Source: Candidatus Accumulibacter sp. 66-26 (GTDB lineage Bacteria; Pseudomonadota; Gammaproteobacteria; Burkholderiales; Rhodocyclaceae). From it: 64,000 nt of DNA. A model generated the notes under the pieces. It was not told the DNA's origin. It did no database searches and saw nothing but the letters and a program-made list of their open reading frames with translations. Below, piece by piece: positions 40,301-53,163 of the stretch. How positions within the stretch are numbered: position 1 is the first letter of the stretch; the number at the start of each line of letters is the position of its first letter. The stretch covers positions 1-64,000 of the forward strand of contig MKUH01000025.1 in the NCBI GenBank assembly GCA_001897745.1. The letters are read 5' to 3'. Both the position numbers and the translations under genes were made by a program.

Positions 40301-40631
40301 CGGCGTCCGGCGCCGCCTTTTTTACCGCCTCGACAGGCGCCGCCGGAGACGAAGCGGGGTTCTCGCCGACGACCTCGACCGCGGGCGCTGCCACGGCCCG
40401 CACCTCGGCGCGCGACGGCGCGGACGCGGCCTCCGGCTCGGCGCGCGGTGCGGGCTGCGGCGAGGCGGGTGCCGGAGCGACCGGGGCCGCCGGCGGCAAG
40501 CCGAGCAGCACCGGGTCGACGCGCAGGGGCTGCATGGCCTGGGCGTGGGCGTCGGCCGCAAAGCCTCCGGCCAGGGCGACCAGTTCGCAGCAGACGATCA
40601 CGGTCAGCGGTTTGCGTTGCGCAGGCGGCAT
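37395..40631 (-). CDS. lptD: LPS-assembly outer-membrane protein LptD with a long Pro/Ala-rich N-terminal insert
   Basis: A 1078-residue outer-membrane protein that, with LptE, inserts lipopolysaccharide into the outer leaflet. A signal peptide (about 1-31) ends AHAQA. Residues 32-330 are a low-complexity Pro/Ala-rich stretch not found in typical LptD (about 780 residues). The OstA/LptA-like jellyroll starts near 335 (ISALRMSGVTGRETLAEGEVEL) and the barrel runs from about 480 to the end, including conserved stretches such as GVPILYSPWLSFSLNNQRKSG. The insert holds two copies of LRVDP(V/A)LLG, at 36-44 and 236-244. It is transcribed leftward with surA, pdxA and ksgA and is divergent from amgK. 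Confidence 0.93.
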   Translation of the reverse strand: MPPAQRKPLTVIVCCELVALAGGFAADAHAQAMQPLRVDPVLLGLPPAAPVAPAPASPQPAPRAEPEAASAPSRAEVRAVAAPAVEVVGENPASSPAAPVEAVKKAAPDAVPARAVAPPTPPVVAAPAPQPLPLESAKVPAVVPGRNERSDERSEREGREATPAPIEPQSLRTPAPEPVVTPAAAPVFPSAPAATASAAVPISSAGAPRPSAASDAGRSAAARTGATQLAGSLPPLRVDPALLGPLPSVTASAPAVVAQGDAARAESPDRAERASSNVVPVIAGGATVDAAPARPAPLATSGSSDEADVTDATPLALHLASAMVPPPAKSDEPRPTFISALRMSGVTGRETLAEGEVELRKVGTVLNSDRLTYWPLDDELEATGKVRLEQGSDVVTGPRLRLKVEDQVGFFEQPEFFLKRQPKPVATTAPLPLGTPQFTGMPATTASGFAPPITTSSSTGAQPKRTMTELRGQAERFDFEGENQVRMSQGTFTTCKPGNDDWYARIGDLHLDYDREVGEGRDGAIYFKGVPILYSPWLSFSLNNQRKSGLLAPTFGTTSQSGFDLTLPYYWNIAPNMDATIAPRVFSKRGVQLNTEFRYLDPTYFGQARVELLPGDKLRNENRYGVSLTHNQIFGNGFSGAINYNKVSDDRYYTDLSSRIANTSQTQLLQQGLLSYGGGGWWNATANLQTYQTLQPDPKVPVASPYRMLPQITLNARKPDWNQLDASFLGQYTSFKHPTQVEAQRTVAYPQLALPYVTPGWYVTPKVGVHATNYSFARQVAGGPDSLTRTLPIASVDSGMTFERSSNLFGRDYTQTLEPRLYYLYVPFRDQSRINVFDSGLADFNFAQIFSENQFTGQDRISDANQLTAAVTSRLIEPGTGREIMRGMIGQRFYFSDQQVSLPGAARREWNKSDFLAAFNGQVLPKVYADAALQYNMQRGRYERMSIGARYLPEPGKVLNAAYRYNRNEASPIDQIDVSGQWPLFGGWHAVGRYNYSLKEKQPVETLGGLEFNGGCWVLRVVGQRLATATTTASTAFFVQLELSDFSRIGSNPLELLKRNIQGYGNINQPTSDPVFGQ

Positions 40632-43861
<3,230 letters not shown>

Positions 43862-43946
43862 AGCCACCCGGATGGAAACGCCAGCGCAAACGGCCGATGC
43901 CGGCCCGGACGTCGATCCGGATACGATTGCGCAGGAGAACGCGGAG

Positions 43947-45104
43947 ATGGTCACCGACATCGCGATCATCGGCGCCGGCCCGGTCGGCATGACGCTGGCC
44001 CTGGCGCTCGCTGGCGGCCCGCACAAGGTCGTCCTGATCGACCGCCAGGCGCGCGGCGCCTGGGCCGCCGACCCGCGCGCGCTGGCCCTCTCGCACGGCA
44101 CGCGGCAGCTGCTCGAACGCCTCGGCGCGTGGAACGCCGCGGCCGGCACCGAAATCCGCGACATCCACGTCTCGCAGCGCGGCGGCTTAGGGCGCACCCA
44201 GATCGACGCCGCCGACTACGCGCTGCCGGCGCTCGGCTACGTCATGCGCTACCGCGATCTCGCCGCCGCCCTGGCCGGCGCGCTGACGCGCCGCGCGCCA
44301 GACATCGATTTACTCGACGAAAGCGAGCTGCTCGGCATCGACAGCGCGGCCGATCCTGCCCTCGCGCCGACGCTCACCGTGCGCCGCCACGGCGTCGCGC
44401 AGCGCATCGCCGCGCGCCTCGTCGTGCATGCCGAGGGCACGCCGACCAAGGACCCCGGCGTCACGGTGCGCGACTACCGCCAGCACGCCGTGCTCGCCGA
44501 AGTGCGCCCGGCGCCCGGCCACCGCCACCGCGCCTGGGAACGCTTCACGCCGGACGGCCCGCTCGCCCTGCTACCGCTCGGCGAGGACTACTCGGTAGTG
44601 TTCACCGTGCCGCCGGAGAAGGCCGCGCACCTCCTCGCGCTCGACGACGCCGGCTTCCTCGCCGCGCTGCGCGCCCAGTTCGGCAGCCGCCTGGACTTCG
44701 TCGCAAGCGGCCCGCGCGTCGCCTATCCGCTCGCCCTGCGCATGCGCCGCGCCTTGATGCAGACGCGCCAGGTGTGGATCGGCAACGCCGCGCAGACCCT
44801 GCACCCGGTTTCCGGCCAGGGCTTCAACCTCGGCCTGCGCGACGCCTGGGAACTCGCCGAGGCGCTGCTCGCCGACGGCGCCGACCCCGGCGCGGCGGCA
44901 CCGCTCGCCGCCTACGCGCGCGGCCGGCGCGCCGACCGCATGGGCAGCGCGACCTTCACCGACGGCATCGTCCGCCTCTTCTCGAACGACCTGCCGCCGC
45001 TGCGCGCCCTGCGCGGCCTCGGCCTGCTCGCCCTCGACCTGTATCCGCCGCTGCGCCACTTCGTCGCCAAGCGCATGATCTGGGGCGCGCGCGCCTGGCC
45101 ATAA
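43947..45104 (+). CDS. UbiH/Coq6-family FAD-dependent hydroxylase
   Basis: A 385-residue flavoprotein monooxygenase of the UbiH/UbiF/VisC family, which hydroxylates the ring during ubiquinone synthesis. The FAD-binding [13 protein letters not shown] is at the N-terminus, and the second FAD motif, [22 protein letters not shown], is present (core [14 protein letters not shown]). The ring position it hydroxylates cannot be told from sequence. ATG 43947 is chosen because AGGAG lies 8-9 bases upstream and homology starts there; a GTG at 43854, overlapping pepP, would add 31 unremarkable residues. Confidence 0.88.
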   Translation: MVTDIAIIGAGPVGMTLALALAGGPHKVVLIDRQARGAWAADPRALALSHGTRQLLERLGAWNAAAGTEIRDIHVSQRGGLGRTQIDAADYALPALGYVMRYRDLAAALAGALTRRAPDIDLLDESELLGIDSAADPALAPTLTVRRHGVAQRIAARLVVHAEGTPTKDPGVTVRDYRQHAVLAEVRPAPGHRHRAWERFTPDGPLALLPLGEDYSVVFTVPPEKAAHLLALDDAGFLAALRAQFGSRLDFVASGPRVAYPLALRMRRALMQTRQVWIGNAAQTLHPVSGQGFNLGLRDAWELAEALLADGADPGAAAPLAAYARGRRADRMGSATFTDGIVRLFSNDLPPLRALRGLGLLALDLYPPLRHFVAKRMIWGARAWP

Positions 45105-45147
45105 CCCTCCCCGCCAGCCCCTGCCAGCCGCGCGCGGCCCGGACGCA

Positions 45148-45176
45148 TTGTCCGCGCGCCGCCCGTCGGCTAGACT
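45148..45176 (+). promoter_or_regulatory. Putative sigma-70 promoter for minC
   Basis: TTGTCC (45148-45153), a 17-base spacer, then TAGACT (45171-45176), 46 bases before the minC ATG. It is one of the few sites here with both hexamers and ideal spacing. Confidence 0.6.
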
Positions 45177-45222
45177 CCGCCGCCAGCCCCTCCAACTCCC
45201 GCCTACCCAATCGCTCCGACCC

Positions 45223-46023
45223 ATGCGCAAAAACAGCCGCCCGCAACTGATCGAATTCAAGGGCACCACCGTCCCGGTCGTCACCGTCACGCTGCGCTCG
45301 CTCAACGTCGAGGATCTCGCGCACACCGCGACCGACCTCTTCGGCGACAGCGACTTCTTCGACGGCGACGCCGCCCTGCTCGAACTCGCGCACGCCGGTG
45401 ACGCCGACGACGCGGACTGGGGCGCCCTGCGCACGGTGTTCGCCCGCCACGGCCTGCACCTGATCGGCGTGCGCGGCGGCAGCGACGCGCTGCGCGCCAC
45501 GGCCGCCGCCGCCGGGCTGCCGGCCTTCGCCGCGCTCGAACGTCCGGGCCGGAGCGCCGCCGAAGCCGCGCCGCCGCCGACCGAACCCGCAGCGCCCCCA
45601 GAACCGGCGCCCGCGCCCCCGCCGCAGGCAGCCGCCGCCCCCACAGCGCCGCCCGCCGCCGAGGCGGTGCCGACGCTCGTCGTCACCCGCCCGCTGCGCT
45701 CCGGCCAACAGGTCTATGCGCGCGGCGGCGACCTCGTCGTGCTCGCCGCCGTGAACCCCGGCGCCGAAGTGATCGCCGACGGCAGCATCCACATCTACGC
45801 CCCGCTGCGCGGCCGCGCCCTGGCCGGCGCGCGCGGCCAGCACGACGCGCGCATCTTCACGACGCACTTCGCCGCCGAGCTGGTTTCAGTCGGCGGCGTC
45901 TACCGCACCTTCGAAGGCGGCGTGCCCGCCGCACTGGCCGGCAAGCCGGTGCAGGTACAGCTCGACGAGAAGGGCGAGGCCGGCGGCAGCACGCTCGCCA
46001 TCGACGTCATGACCATCGACTAG
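45223..46023 (+). CDS. minC: Septum-site determining protein MinC
   Basis: A 266-residue inhibitor of FtsZ polymerisation. The N-terminal domain (about 1-110) begins [19 protein letters not shown] Pro/Ala-rich linker at about 112-150 is longer than in enterobacterial MinC. The C-terminal beta-helical domain has [34 protein letters not shown] (core [16 protein letters not shown]) and the MinD-contact region GRALAGARG. It begins the minCDE operon; minD follows after 74 bases with its own -10-like TAAAAT. Confidence 0.94.
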   Translation: MRKNSRPQLIEFKGTTVPVVTVTLRSLNVEDLAHTATDLFGDSDFFDGDAALLELAHAGDADDADWGALRTVFARHGLHLIGVRGGSDALRATAAAAGLPAFAALERPGRSAAEAAPPPTEPAAPPEPAPAPPPQAAAAPTAPPAAEAVPTLVVTRPLRSGQQVYARGGDLVVLAAVNPGAEVIADGSIHIYAPLRGRALAGARGQHDARIFTTHFAAELVSVGGVYRTFEGGVPAALAGKPVQVQLDEKGEAGGSTLAIDVMTID

Positions 46024-46064
46024 AACAAGATTGCTGCAAGGCAACACAAAACCCCATCCACAGG

Positions 46065-46070
46065 TAAAAT
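46065..46070 (+). promoter_or_regulatory. Putative -10 element (TAAAAT) before minD
   Basis: GTAAAATCCC lies 27 bases before the minD GTG, between minC and minD. It suggests that minDE may also be read separately from minC. Confidence 0.4.
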
Positions 46071-46097
46071 CCCTTTTTTTTGAACGGAGAAGCATCC

Positions 46098-46913
46098 GTG
46101 ACCCGCATCATCGTCGTTACCTCCGGCAAAGGCGGCGTGGGCAAGACCACGACCAGCGCCAGTTTCTCCTCGGGCCTCGCCCTGCGCGGCTTCAAGACCG
46201 CTGTCATCGACTTCGACGTCGGCCTGCGCAACCTCGACCTGATCATGGGTTGCGAGCGCCGCGTCGTCTATGACCTGGTCAACGTGCTCAACGGCGAAGC
46301 CTCGCTCAACCAGGCGCTGATCAAGGACAAGCACTGCGACAACCTGTTCGTGCTGCCCGCCTCGCAGACGCGCGACAAGGACGCGCTGACCGAGGAAGGC
46401 GTCGAGAAGGTGCTGAAGGAGCTCGAACACATGGGCTTCGACTACATCGTCTGCGACTCGCCGGCCGGCATCGAGCGCGGCGCCGTGATGGCGCTTACCT
46501 TCGCCGACGAGGCGATCGTCGTCTCCAACCCGGAAGTCTCCTCGGTGCGCGACTCGGACCGCATCCTCGGCATCCTGCAGGCCAAGTCGCGGCGCGCCCA
46601 GTCCGGCGGCGAACCGGTCAAGGAACACCTGCTGATCACGCGCTACTCGCCGAAGCGCGTCGACGACGGCGAGATGCTGTCGTACAAGGACGTGCAGGAA
46701 ATCCTGCGCGTGCCGATCATCGGCGTCATTCCCGAATCGGAAATGGTCCTGCAGTCCTCCAACCAGGGCTCGCCGGCCATCCACCTGAAGGGCAGCGACG
46801 TCTCCGAGGCCTACCTCGACGTGGTCGGCCGCTTCCTCGGCGAAGACCACCCGCTGCGCTTCGTCGATTACGAAAAGCCCGGCATCCTCAAGCGCCTGTT
46901 CGGAGGGAAATAG
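46098..46913 (+). CDS. minD: Septum-site determining ATPase MinD
   Basis: A 271-residue membrane-associated ATPase that recruits MinC and oscillates with MinE. The deviant Walker [10 protein letters not shown], is at residues 10-18; the switch region [16 protein letters not shown] and the ICDSPAGIE segment follow. The C-terminal amphipathic membrane anchor reads [12 protein letters not shown]. The GTG at 46098 is chosen because GGAGA lies 7 bases before it and the length then matches other MinD proteins; an upstream ATG at 46080 has no such site. Confidence 0.96.
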   Translation: MTRIIVVTSGKGGVGKTTTSASFSSGLALRGFKTAVIDFDVGLRNLDLIMGCERRVVYDLVNVLNGEASLNQALIKDKHCDNLFVLPASQTRDKDALTEEGVEKVLKELEHMGFDYIVCDSPAGIERGAVMALTFADEAIVVSNPEVSSVRDSDRILGILQAKSRRAQSGGEPVKEHLLITRYSPKRVDDGEMLSYKDVQEILRVPIIGVIPESEMVLQSSNQGSPAIHLKGSDVSEAYLDVVGRFLGEDHPLRFVDYEKPGILKRLFGGK

Positions 46914-46915
46914 GC

Positions 46916-47182
46916 ATGTCCCTGCTCAACTACCTCTTCGGCACCAAGCAGAAGACGGCGACCATCGCCAAGGAACGCCTGCAGCTGATCATCGCGCACG
47001 AACGCAGCGACCTCGGCAGCAAGCCCGACTTCCTGCCCGACCTGCAGAAGGAACTGATCGCCGTCATTTCCAAGTACGTCTCGGTCAATCCGGACGACAT
47101 CAAGGTGTCGCTCGAGAAACAGGACAACTACGAAGTGCTGGAAGTGAACATCGTGCTGCCGGAGCCCGGCAACACGCGCTGA
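46916..47182 (+). CDS. minE: Cell division topological specificity factor MinE
   Basis: An 88-residue MinE. The N-terminal membrane-targeting MSLLNYLFG is followed by the MinD-binding segment with [14 protein letters not shown]. The C-terminal dimerisation domain includes [27 protein letters not shown] (core [16 protein letters not shown]). It follows minD by 2 bases, with GGAGG at the end of minD as its ribosome site. A terminator lies 52 bases downstream. Confidence 0.96.
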   Translation: MSLLNYLFGTKQKTATIAKERLQLIIAHERSDLGSKPDFLPDLQKELIAVISKYVSVNPDDIKVSLEKQDNYEVLEVNIVLPEPGNTR

Positions 47183-47234
47183 TTCGCCGCGCCTCCGCCG
47201 GCCCGTCCGGCGCGCCGTTCCGCCTGTCGCACCA

Positions 47235-47280
47235 CAATCGCTTGCCCGCCCGACCGGCGGCAAGCGATTGACTATTTTTT
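47235..47280 (+). terminator. Terminator after minE
   Basis: A 12-base-pair stem, CAATCGCTTGCC with GGCAAGCGATTG, around a 12-base GC-rich loop, followed by ACTATTTTTT. The dusB -10 candidate (TAAAAT, 47296-47301) lies just beyond. Confidence 0.85.
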
Positions 47281-47295
47281 AGGCAGTAAACCGGG

Positions 47296-47301
47296 TAAAA
47301 T
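47296..47301 (+). promoter_or_regulatory. Putative -10 element (TAAAAT) for dusB-fis
   Basis: GTAAAATCCGCCCC lies 39 bases before the dusB ATG. A TTGACT at 47268-47273 is 22 bases upstream, too far for a standard spacer, and forms part of the minE terminator. Confidence 0.45.
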
Positions 47302-47340
47302 CCGCCCCTTCCTCCTGCCCTGCCCCCGCCCGTCACGCCC

Positions 47341-48387
47341 ATGGAATTCGTCGGTTTCACGCTCAGGAACAATCTATTCGTCGCCCCGATGGCCGGGGTG
47401 ACCGATCGTCCTTTCCGCCAGCTGTGCAAGAAGCTGGGGGCCGGACTCGCCGTTTCCGAGATGGTCACCTCGAACTCGCTGCTCTACGGCAGCGCCAAGA
47501 CGCAGCGGCGCGCCAACCACGACGGCGAGGTCGAGCCGATCTCGGTGCAGATCGCCGGCGCCGACCCGCAGATGATGGCCGACGCCGCCCGCCACAACGT
47601 CGAGCGCGGCGCGCAGATCATCGATATCAACATGGGTTGCCCGGCCAAGAAGATCTGCAACGTGATGGCCGGCTCCGCGCTGCTCAAGGACGAGCCGCTG
47701 GTCGGGCGCATCCTCGAGAGCGTCGTGCGCGCCGTGCCCGACACGCCGGTGACGCTGAAGATCCGCACCGGCTGGGACAAGACCAACCGCAACGCGCTGC
47801 AGATCCTGCGCATCGCCGAACAGTCGGGCATCCGCGCGCTGGCCATGCACGGGCGCACGCGCGCCTGCGGCTACACCGGCCACGCCGAATACGAAACGAT
47901 CGCCGCCGTGAAGGCCGCGGCAGGCATTCCGATCATCGCCAACGGCGACATCACGACGCCGGAAAAGGCCAGGCAGGTGCTCGATCTCACCGGCGCCGAC
48001 GCCGTCATGATCGGCCGCGCCGCGCAGGGGCGCCCCTGGCTGTTCCGCGAGATCGAGCATTACCTGAAAACCGGCACCCATCTGCTGCCGCCGCGCGTCG
48101 CCGAAATCCACGAGGTGCTGCTCGCGCACCTGGAAGACCTCTACGACTTCTACGGCATCGAAACCGGCGTGCGCGTCGCGCGCAAGCACATCTCCTGGTA
48201 CACCAAGGGGCTGGTCGGCTCGGCCAGCTTCCGCCACATGATGAACCAGCTGCCCGACATCGCGCAGCAGCGGCGGGCGGTCAACGACTTCTTCTACAGC
48301 CTCGCCGAACAAGACGAACATCTGAGCTACCAAGAGAGTAGCGACGACAACAACAGTAACGAAAACAAGGAGGGACTCGCAGCATGA
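47341..48387 (+). CDS. dusB: tRNA-dihydrouridine synthase B
   Basis: A 348-residue FMN-dependent enzyme that reduces uridine to dihydrouridine in tRNA. The N-terminal NLFVAPMAGVTDRPFR and SEMVTSNSLLYGS segments are followed by the catalytic DINMGCPAKKICN and the KIRTGWD and GDITTPEKA motifs. It overlaps fis by 4 bases (ATGA); the dusB-fis operon is conserved across many proteobacteria, and in enterobacteria dusB participates in fis expression control. Confidence 0.95.
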   Translation: MEFVGFTLRNNLFVAPMAGVTDRPFRQLCKKLGAGLAVSEMVTSNSLLYGSAKTQRRANHDGEVEPISVQIAGADPQMMADAARHNVERGAQIIDINMGCPAKKICNVMAGSALLKDEPLVGRILESVVRAVPDTPVTLKIRTGWDKTNRNALQILRIAEQSGIRALAMHGRTRACGYTGHAEYETIAAVKAAAGIPIIANGDITTPEKARQVLDLTGADAVMIGRAAQGRPWLFREIEHYLKTGTHLLPPRVAEIHEVLLAHLEDLYDFYGIETGVRVARKHISWYTKGLVGSASFRHMMNQLPDIAQQRRAVNDFFYSLAEQDEHLSYQESSDDNNSNENKEGLAA

Positions 48388-48623
48388 AGCGTAGCAATGA
48401 CATTTCCACCTGCGTCTATGGCGCGCTGGAAACCTATTTTCACGATCTGGACGGCGAGAAGCCCGCCGCCGTCTACAACATGGTGATCAAGAGCGTCGAA
48501 CGCCCGATGCTCGAAGTCGTCCTCAAGCAGGCCGGCGGCAACCAGACGCTGGCCGCCGAAATCCTCGGCATCAACCGCAACACGCTGCGCAAGAAGCTCG
48601 TCGACTACAAACTCGTCGCCTGA
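48384..48623 (+). CDS. fis: Fis family DNA-binding protein
   Basis: A 79-residue nucleoid-associated protein of the Fis family. It keeps the C-terminal helix-turn-helix, [22 protein letters not shown], whose core is [13 protein letters not shown]. The N-terminal beta-hairpin arm is shorter than in E. coli Fis (98 residues), as is usual in betaproteobacteria. It overlaps dusB by 4 bases. Fis proteins shape promoter topology and growth-phase transcription; that role here is inferred from the family. Confidence 0.93.
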   Translation: MKRSNDISTCVYGALETYFHDLDGEKPAAVYNMVIKSVERPMLEVVLKQAGGNQTLAAEILGINRNTLRKKLVDYKLVA

Positions 48624-48670
48624 ACACCGCGCCGCGCCTCCGATTCACCGTTTCCGATAGCTCCCCGACC

Positions 48671-50248
48671 ATGAAAATCCGTCAAGCCCTGATCAGCCTC
48701 TCCGACAAGCGCGGCGCGCTCGAATTCGCCCAAGGCCTCGCCGCCCAGGGCGTCAAGCTCCTGTCCACCGGCGGCACCGCCAAACTGCTGCGCAATGCGG
48801 GCCTCGCCGTCACCGAGATCGGCGATTACACCGGCTTCCCGGAAATGCTCGACGGCCGCGTCAAGACGCTGCATCCGAAGGTGCACGGCGGCATCCTGGC
48901 GCGCCGCGACCTGCCCGAGCACATGGCGACGATCGCCGCGCACGAAATTCCGACGATCGACCTCGTCTGCGTCAACCTCTACCCCTTCCGCGAAACGGTC
49001 GCCAAGCCGGGCGTCACGCTCGAAGACGCGATCGAGAACATTGACATCGGCGGCCCGGCCATGGTCCGCTCGTCGGCCAAGAACTACGCCGGCGTCGCCA
49101 TCGTCACCGACCCCGAGGACTACAGCGCCCTGCTCGGCGAAATGCAGGCCAACGACGGCGCGCTCTCGCTGGCGACCCGCTTCGGCCTCGCCAAGAAGGC
49201 CTTCGTGCACACCGCGCGCTACGACTCGGCGATCGCCAACTGGCTGACCGCGCTCGAATCGACGGCCGAGGAAGCGCCCCGCCTGTCGCCCTTCCCGACC
49301 GCGCTGCAGACCGCCTTCGACCGCGTCGAAACCCTGCGCTACGGCGAGAATCCCCACCAGCAGGCAGCCTTCTACCGCGACCCGACGCCGACCGCCGGCG
49401 CCATCGCAAACTACGCGCAGCTGCAGGGCAAGGAACTGTCCTACAACAACATCGCCGACGCCGACGCCGCTTGGGAATGCGTCAAGACCTTCGCCACGCC
49501 GGCCTGCGTCATCATCAAGCACGCCAACCCCTGCGGCGTGGCGATCGGCGGGCAGCTGCTCGAAGCCTACGAAAAGGCCTTCAAGACCGATTCGACCTCG
49601 GCCTTCGGCGGCATCATCGCCTTCAACGGCACGGTCGACGTCGACGTGGTCAACGCCATGAACGAGCGCAAGCACTTCGTCGAAGTGCTGATCGCGCCGG
49701 CCTTCACGCTGGCCGCCAAGGCGCTGCTCGCCGCCAAGGCCAATCTGCGCGTGCTCGAAGTGCCGCTCGACAACGCCTACCACGCCTTCGAACTGAAGCG
49801 CGTCGGCGGCGGCCTGCTGGTGCAGACGCCGGACATGTTCAACGTGCAGCCGTCCGACCTCAAGGTCGTCACCAAGAAGGCGCCGACCGACCGCCAGCTC
49901 GAAGACCTGCTCTTCGCCTACCGCGTCGCCAAGTTCGTCAAGTCCAACGCCATCGTCTTCTGCGGCGGCGGCATGACGCTCGGCGTCGGCGCCGGCCAGA
50001 TGAGCCGCGTCGATTCGACGCGCATCGCCGTCATCAAGGCGCAGAACGCCGGCCTCGCGCTGGCCGGCGCCTGCGTCGCCTCGGACGCCTTCTTCCCCTT
50101 CCGCGACGGCGTCGACGTGCTCGCCGCCGCCGGCGCCCAGGCCGTCATCCAGCCGGGCGGCTCGATGCGCGACGAGGAAGTGATCGCCGCCGCCGACGAG
50201 CACGGCCTGGCCATGGTCGTCACCGGCGCCCGCCACTTCCGGCATTGA
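48671..50248 (+). CDS. purH: Bifunctional AICAR formyltransferase / IMP cyclohydrolase
   Basis: A 525-residue enzyme catalysing the last two steps of IMP synthesis. The N-terminal cyclohydrolase domain has [29 protein letters not shown] and [15 protein letters not shown]. The formyltransferase domain follows from about 200, with [40 protein letters not shown] and [22 protein letters not shown]. It is followed after 8 bases by a pagP-like gene and then purD, so purine genes flank a lipid A enzyme. Confidence 0.96.
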   Translation: MKIRQALISLSDKRGALEFAQGLAAQGVKLLSTGGTAKLLRNAGLAVTEIGDYTGFPEMLDGRVKTLHPKVHGGILARRDLPEHMATIAAHEIPTIDLVCVNLYPFRETVAKPGVTLEDAIENIDIGGPAMVRSSAKNYAGVAIVTDPEDYSALLGEMQANDGALSLATRFGLAKKAFVHTARYDSAIANWLTALESTAEEAPRLSPFPTALQTAFDRVETLRYGENPHQQAAFYRDPTPTAGAIANYAQLQGKELSYNNIADADAAWECVKTFATPACVIIKHANPCGVAIGGQLLEAYEKAFKTDSTSAFGGIIAFNGTVDVDVVNAMNERKHFVEVLIAPAFTLAAKALLAAKANLRVLEVPLDNAYHAFELKRVGGGLLVQTPDMFNVQPSDLKVVTKKAPTDRQLEDLLFAYRVAKFVKSNAIVFCGGGMTLGVGAGQMSRVDSTRIAVIKAQNAGLALAGACVASDAFFPFRDGVDVLAAAGAQAVIQPGGSMRDEEVIAAADEHGLAMVVTGARHFRH

Positions 50249-50256
50249 GCCAGGGC

Positions 50257-50826
50257 ATGCGCATCCTTTCGACGACCGGCCGGCTGCTCCTTGCCGGCAG
50301 CCTCGCGCTGCCGCTCGGCAGCGCCCGCGCCGACGCGCCTGAAGCGCCGGCGCCCGGCTTTTTCAACCGCGTCCAGCAACGCGTCGAAAGCACCTGGCGG
50401 GACGGACAAACCGAGCTCTACGTCCCGCTGCACACCCGCCACATGCGCTGGGCGTACACGCGGGAACAGATCGACGGCTACAACGAGACGCCGCTCGGCC
50501 TCGGCCTCGGGCGCGGCCGCTACGACGCGAACGGCGACTGGCACGGCCTCTACGTGATGGGCTTCCAGGATTCGCACTTCAAGCCCGAGTACATGTTCGG
50601 CTACGGCTACAAGACCTACTGGCCGGTGAGCGGCGCGCTCAAGGCCGGCCTGGGCTACACGGCCTTTCTCACGACGCGCTCGGACATCGCGCACTACACG
50701 CCGATCCCCGGCATCCTGCCGATCGCCTCGCTTGAATACGAGCGCTTTTCGCTCGACGCCACCTACGTTCCCGGCGGCAAGGGCAACGGCAACATCCTCT
50801 TCATCTGGAGCAAGGTGCGCTTCTAG
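50257..50826 (+). CDS. pagP: PagP-like lipid A palmitoyltransferase
   Basis: A 189-residue outer-membrane acyltransferase with a signal peptide (about 1-25, SARADA). PagP transfers a palmitate from phospholipid to lipid A and typically raises resistance to cationic peptides. The catalytic triad residues align: His62 in TRHMRWAY, and Asp105 and Ser106 in [33 protein letters not shown] and the final [11 protein letters not shown] match the family (core [10 protein letters not shown]). The start is ATG 50257, 8 bases after the purH stop. In E. coli pagP is PhoPQ-controlled; no such site was seen here. Confidence 0.88.
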   Translation: MRILSTTGRLLLAGSLALPLGSARADAPEAPAPGFFNRVQQRVESTWRDGQTELYVPLHTRHMRWAYTREQIDGYNETPLGLGLGRGRYDANGDWHGLYVMGFQDSHFKPEYMFGYGYKTYWPVSGALKAGLGYTAFLTTRSDIAHYTPIPGILPIASLEYERFSLDATYVPGGKGNGNILFIWSKVRF

Positions 50827-50864
50827 GCGCGCGCTCCGTCGTCATCCTTTGAGGTTCACCTGAC

Positions 50865-52142
50865 ATGAAACTTCTCGTCATCGGCGGCGGCGGCCGCGAA
50901 CATGCATTGGCCTGGCGCCTGGCCAAGACTCCCGGCCTGCAGAAGGTCTATGTCGCGCCGGGCAACGCCGGCACGGCGCGCGAGCACGAACTGGAAAACG
51001 TCGACATCACCGATCCGGTGGCGCTCGCCGACTTCGCCGAACGCGAAAAAATCCATCTCACCGTGGTCGGCCCCGAAGCACCGCTCGCGGCCGGCGTGGT
51101 CAACGTCTTCCGCGCGCGCGGCCTGAAGATCTTCGGCCCGAGCAAGGAAGCCGCGCAGCTCGAAAGCTCGAAGGACTTCGCCAAGCGCTTCATGGCCCGC
51201 CACGCGATCCCGACCGCCGGCTTCGAGACCTTCTCCGACATCGCCGCGGCGCATGCCTACGTCGACGCCAAGGGTGCACCGATCGTCGTCAAGGCCGACG
51301 GCCTCGCCGCCGGCAAGGGCGTCGTCGTCGCCACGAGCCTTGAAGAAGCGCACGCCGCGATCGACGACATGCTCTCCGGCAACAAATTGGGGGACGCGGG
51401 CGCGCGCGTCGTCATCGAGGACTTCCTCGACGGCGAGGAAGCCAGCTTCATCGTCATGGTCGACGGCAAGAACGTGCTGGCGCTCGCCTCCAGCCAGGAC
51501 CACAAGCGCATCGGCGACGGCGACACCGGGCCGAACACCGGCGGCATGGGCGCCTACTCGCCGGCGCCGGTGGTGACGCCGGAAGTGCACGCCAAGGCGA
51601 TGCGCGAAATCATCCTGCCGACCGTGCGCGGCATGGCCGCCGACGGCATTCCCTACACCGGCTTCCTGTACGCCGGGCTGATGATCGGCAAGGACGGTTC
51701 GGTCAAGACGCTCGAGTTCAACTGCCGCATGGGCGACCCGGAAACGCAGCCGATCCTGATGCGCCTCAAGTCCGACCTGCTGACGCTGCTCGAACACGCG
51801 GTCGCCGGCAAGCTCGACCAGATCGAGGCCGAATGGGACCGCCGCGTTGCGCTCGGCGTCGTGCTCGCCGCCGCCAACTACCCGGACACGCCGCGCAAGG
51901 GCGACGCGATCACCGGTCTGCCGGCCGGCAACAGCTTCGGCGAAGACGCGCACGTCTTCCACGCCGGCACCGGCGAACGGGACGGCCAGGTCGTCACCGC
52001 CGGCGGCCGCGTGCTCTGCGTCACGGCGCTCGGCGAGAACGTCAAGCAGGCGCAGAAGCGCGCCTACGAGGCGCTGCTCGGCATCCACTTCGACGGCATG
52101 CAGTACCGCAAGGACATCGGCTACCGCGCGCTCTCCCGCTGA
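50865..52142 (+). CDS. purD: Phosphoribosylamine-glycine ligase
   Basis: A 425-residue ATP-grasp enzyme forming GAR from phosphoribosylamine and glycine, the second step of purine synthesis. The N-terminus reads [19 protein letters not shown]. The ATP-grasp core has [62 protein letters not shown] (core [13 protein letters not shown]) and [13 protein letters not shown]. It follows pagP by 38 bases; a GC-rich hairpin lies between it and hemF. Confidence 0.96.
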   Translation: MKLLVIGGGGREHALAWRLAKTPGLQKVYVAPGNAGTAREHELENVDITDPVALADFAEREKIHLTVVGPEAPLAAGVVNVFRARGLKIFGPSKEAAQLESSKDFAKRFMARHAIPTAGFETFSDIAAAHAYVDAKGAPIVVKADGLAAGKGVVVATSLEEAHAAIDDMLSGNKLGDAGARVVIEDFLDGEEASFIVMVDGKNVLALASSQDHKRIGDGDTGPNTGGMGAYSPAPVVTPEVHAKAMREIILPTVRGMAADGIPYTGFLYAGLMIGKDGSVKTLEFNCRMGDPETQPILMRLKSDLLTLLEHAVAGKLDQIEAEWDRRVALGVVLAAANYPDTPRKGDAITGLPAGNSFGEDAHVFHAGTGERDGQVVTAGGRVLCVTALGENVKQAQKRAYEALLGIHFDGMQYRKDIGYRALSR

Positions 52143-52167
52143 GCGCGCAAGCTGCCCTACGCCGACC

Positions 52168-52196
52168 GCCGGCCGGGAGCGCGCCTCCCGGCCGGC
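52168..52196. repeat. GC-rich inverted repeat between purD and hemF
   Basis: A perfect 12-base-pair stem, GCCGGCCGGGAG with CTCCCGGCCGGC, around a CGCGC loop. No T-run follows, so it may act as an RNA-stabilising or Rho-aided end rather than an intrinsic terminator. Confidence 0.7.
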
Positions 52197-52236
52197 CCTC
52201 TCCCGCTTTCGACGGCGGCGAAGAAACGACGAGACG

Positions 52237-53151
52237 ATGAACACGCAAGCACTCAAGGACTACTTCAGCGGCCTGCAGCGCCGCATCGTGGACGCGGCCG
52301 AAGCGCTCGAAGGCCCGACCGGCAAGCGCTTCACCGCCGATCCCTGGCAGAAGCCGCCCGGCCAACCGCTCGGCGGCAGCGGCGTCACCTGCATCGTCGA
52401 GGGCGGCCGCGTCTTCGAACGCGGCGGCGTCGCCTTCTCGCACGTCAGCGGCGGCGCGCTGCCGGCCTCGGCCACCGCCAAGCGCCCCGAGCTGTCCGGG
52501 CGCAGCTTCGAGGCGATGGGCGTCTCGCTGGTCCTGCACCCGGAAAATCCCTACTGTCCGACCGCGCACATGAACGTGCGCGCGCTGGTCGCCAGCAAGC
52601 CGGGCGAAGACGACGTGTGGTGGTTCGGCGGCGGCATGGACCTGACGCCCTACTATCCCTTCGCCGAGGACATCCGCCACTTCCACGCCGCCTGCAAGAC
52701 GGCGCTCGCGCCCTACGGCGCCGACACGCACGCGCGCTACAAGAAGTGGTGCGACGAGTATTTCTTCCTGAAGCACCGCAACGAACCGCGCGGCGTCGGC
52801 GGCATCTTCTTCGACGACCTCAATGAAGGCAGCTTCGAGCACTGCTTCGCGCTGACGCGCGCCGTCGGCGACGCCTTCGCCGGCGCCTACCTACCGCTTC
52901 TGGAGAAGCGCCAGCACACGCCCTACGGCGAGCGCGAACGCGACTTCCAGGCCTACCGGCGCGGACGCTACGTCGAATTCAACCTGGTCTGGGATCGCGG
53001 CACGCTGTTCGGCCTGCAGTCGGGCGGCCGCACCGAATCGATCCTGATGTCGCTGCCGCCCGTCGTCAAATGGCGCTACGACTGGCAGCCAGAAGCCGGC
53101 TCGCCGGAAGCCGAGCTGTACGCCATGCTCGAACCGCGCGACTGGGTGTAG
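52237..53151 (+). CDS. hemF: Oxygen-dependent coproporphyrinogen III oxidase
   Basis: A 304-residue enzyme converting coproporphyrinogen III to protoporphyrinogen IX with molecular oxygen. The signature HMNVRALV is followed by [42 protein letters not shown] (core [15 protein letters not shown]) and [25 protein letters not shown] (core [13 protein letters not shown]). It is the aerobic form; no anaerobic HemN is in the window. It converges with a small cysteine-rich gene. The hemCDXY genes lie just beyond, on the other strand. Confidence 0.96.
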   Translation: MNTQALKDYFSGLQRRIVDAAEALEGPTGKRFTADPWQKPPGQPLGGSGVTCIVEGGRVFERGGVAFSHVSGGALPASATAKRPELSGRSFEAMGVSLVLHPENPYCPTAHMNVRALVASKPGEDDVWWFGGGMDLTPYYPFAEDIRHFHAACKTALAPYGADTHARYKKWCDEYFFLKHRNEPRGVGGIFFDDLNEGSFEHCFALTRAVGDAFAGAYLPLLEKRQHTPYGERERDFQAYRRGRYVEFNLVWDRGTLFGLQSGGRTESILMSLPPVVKWRYDWQPEAGSPEAELYAMLEPRDWV

Positions 53152-53163
53152 CTGCGCGCGATC

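Noticed and set aside
47268-47301. TTGACT plus TAAAAT as a full sigma-70 promoter for dusB
   Set aside because: The spacer is 22 bases and the TTGACT belongs to the minE terminator stem and tail. Only the -10 candidate is kept.
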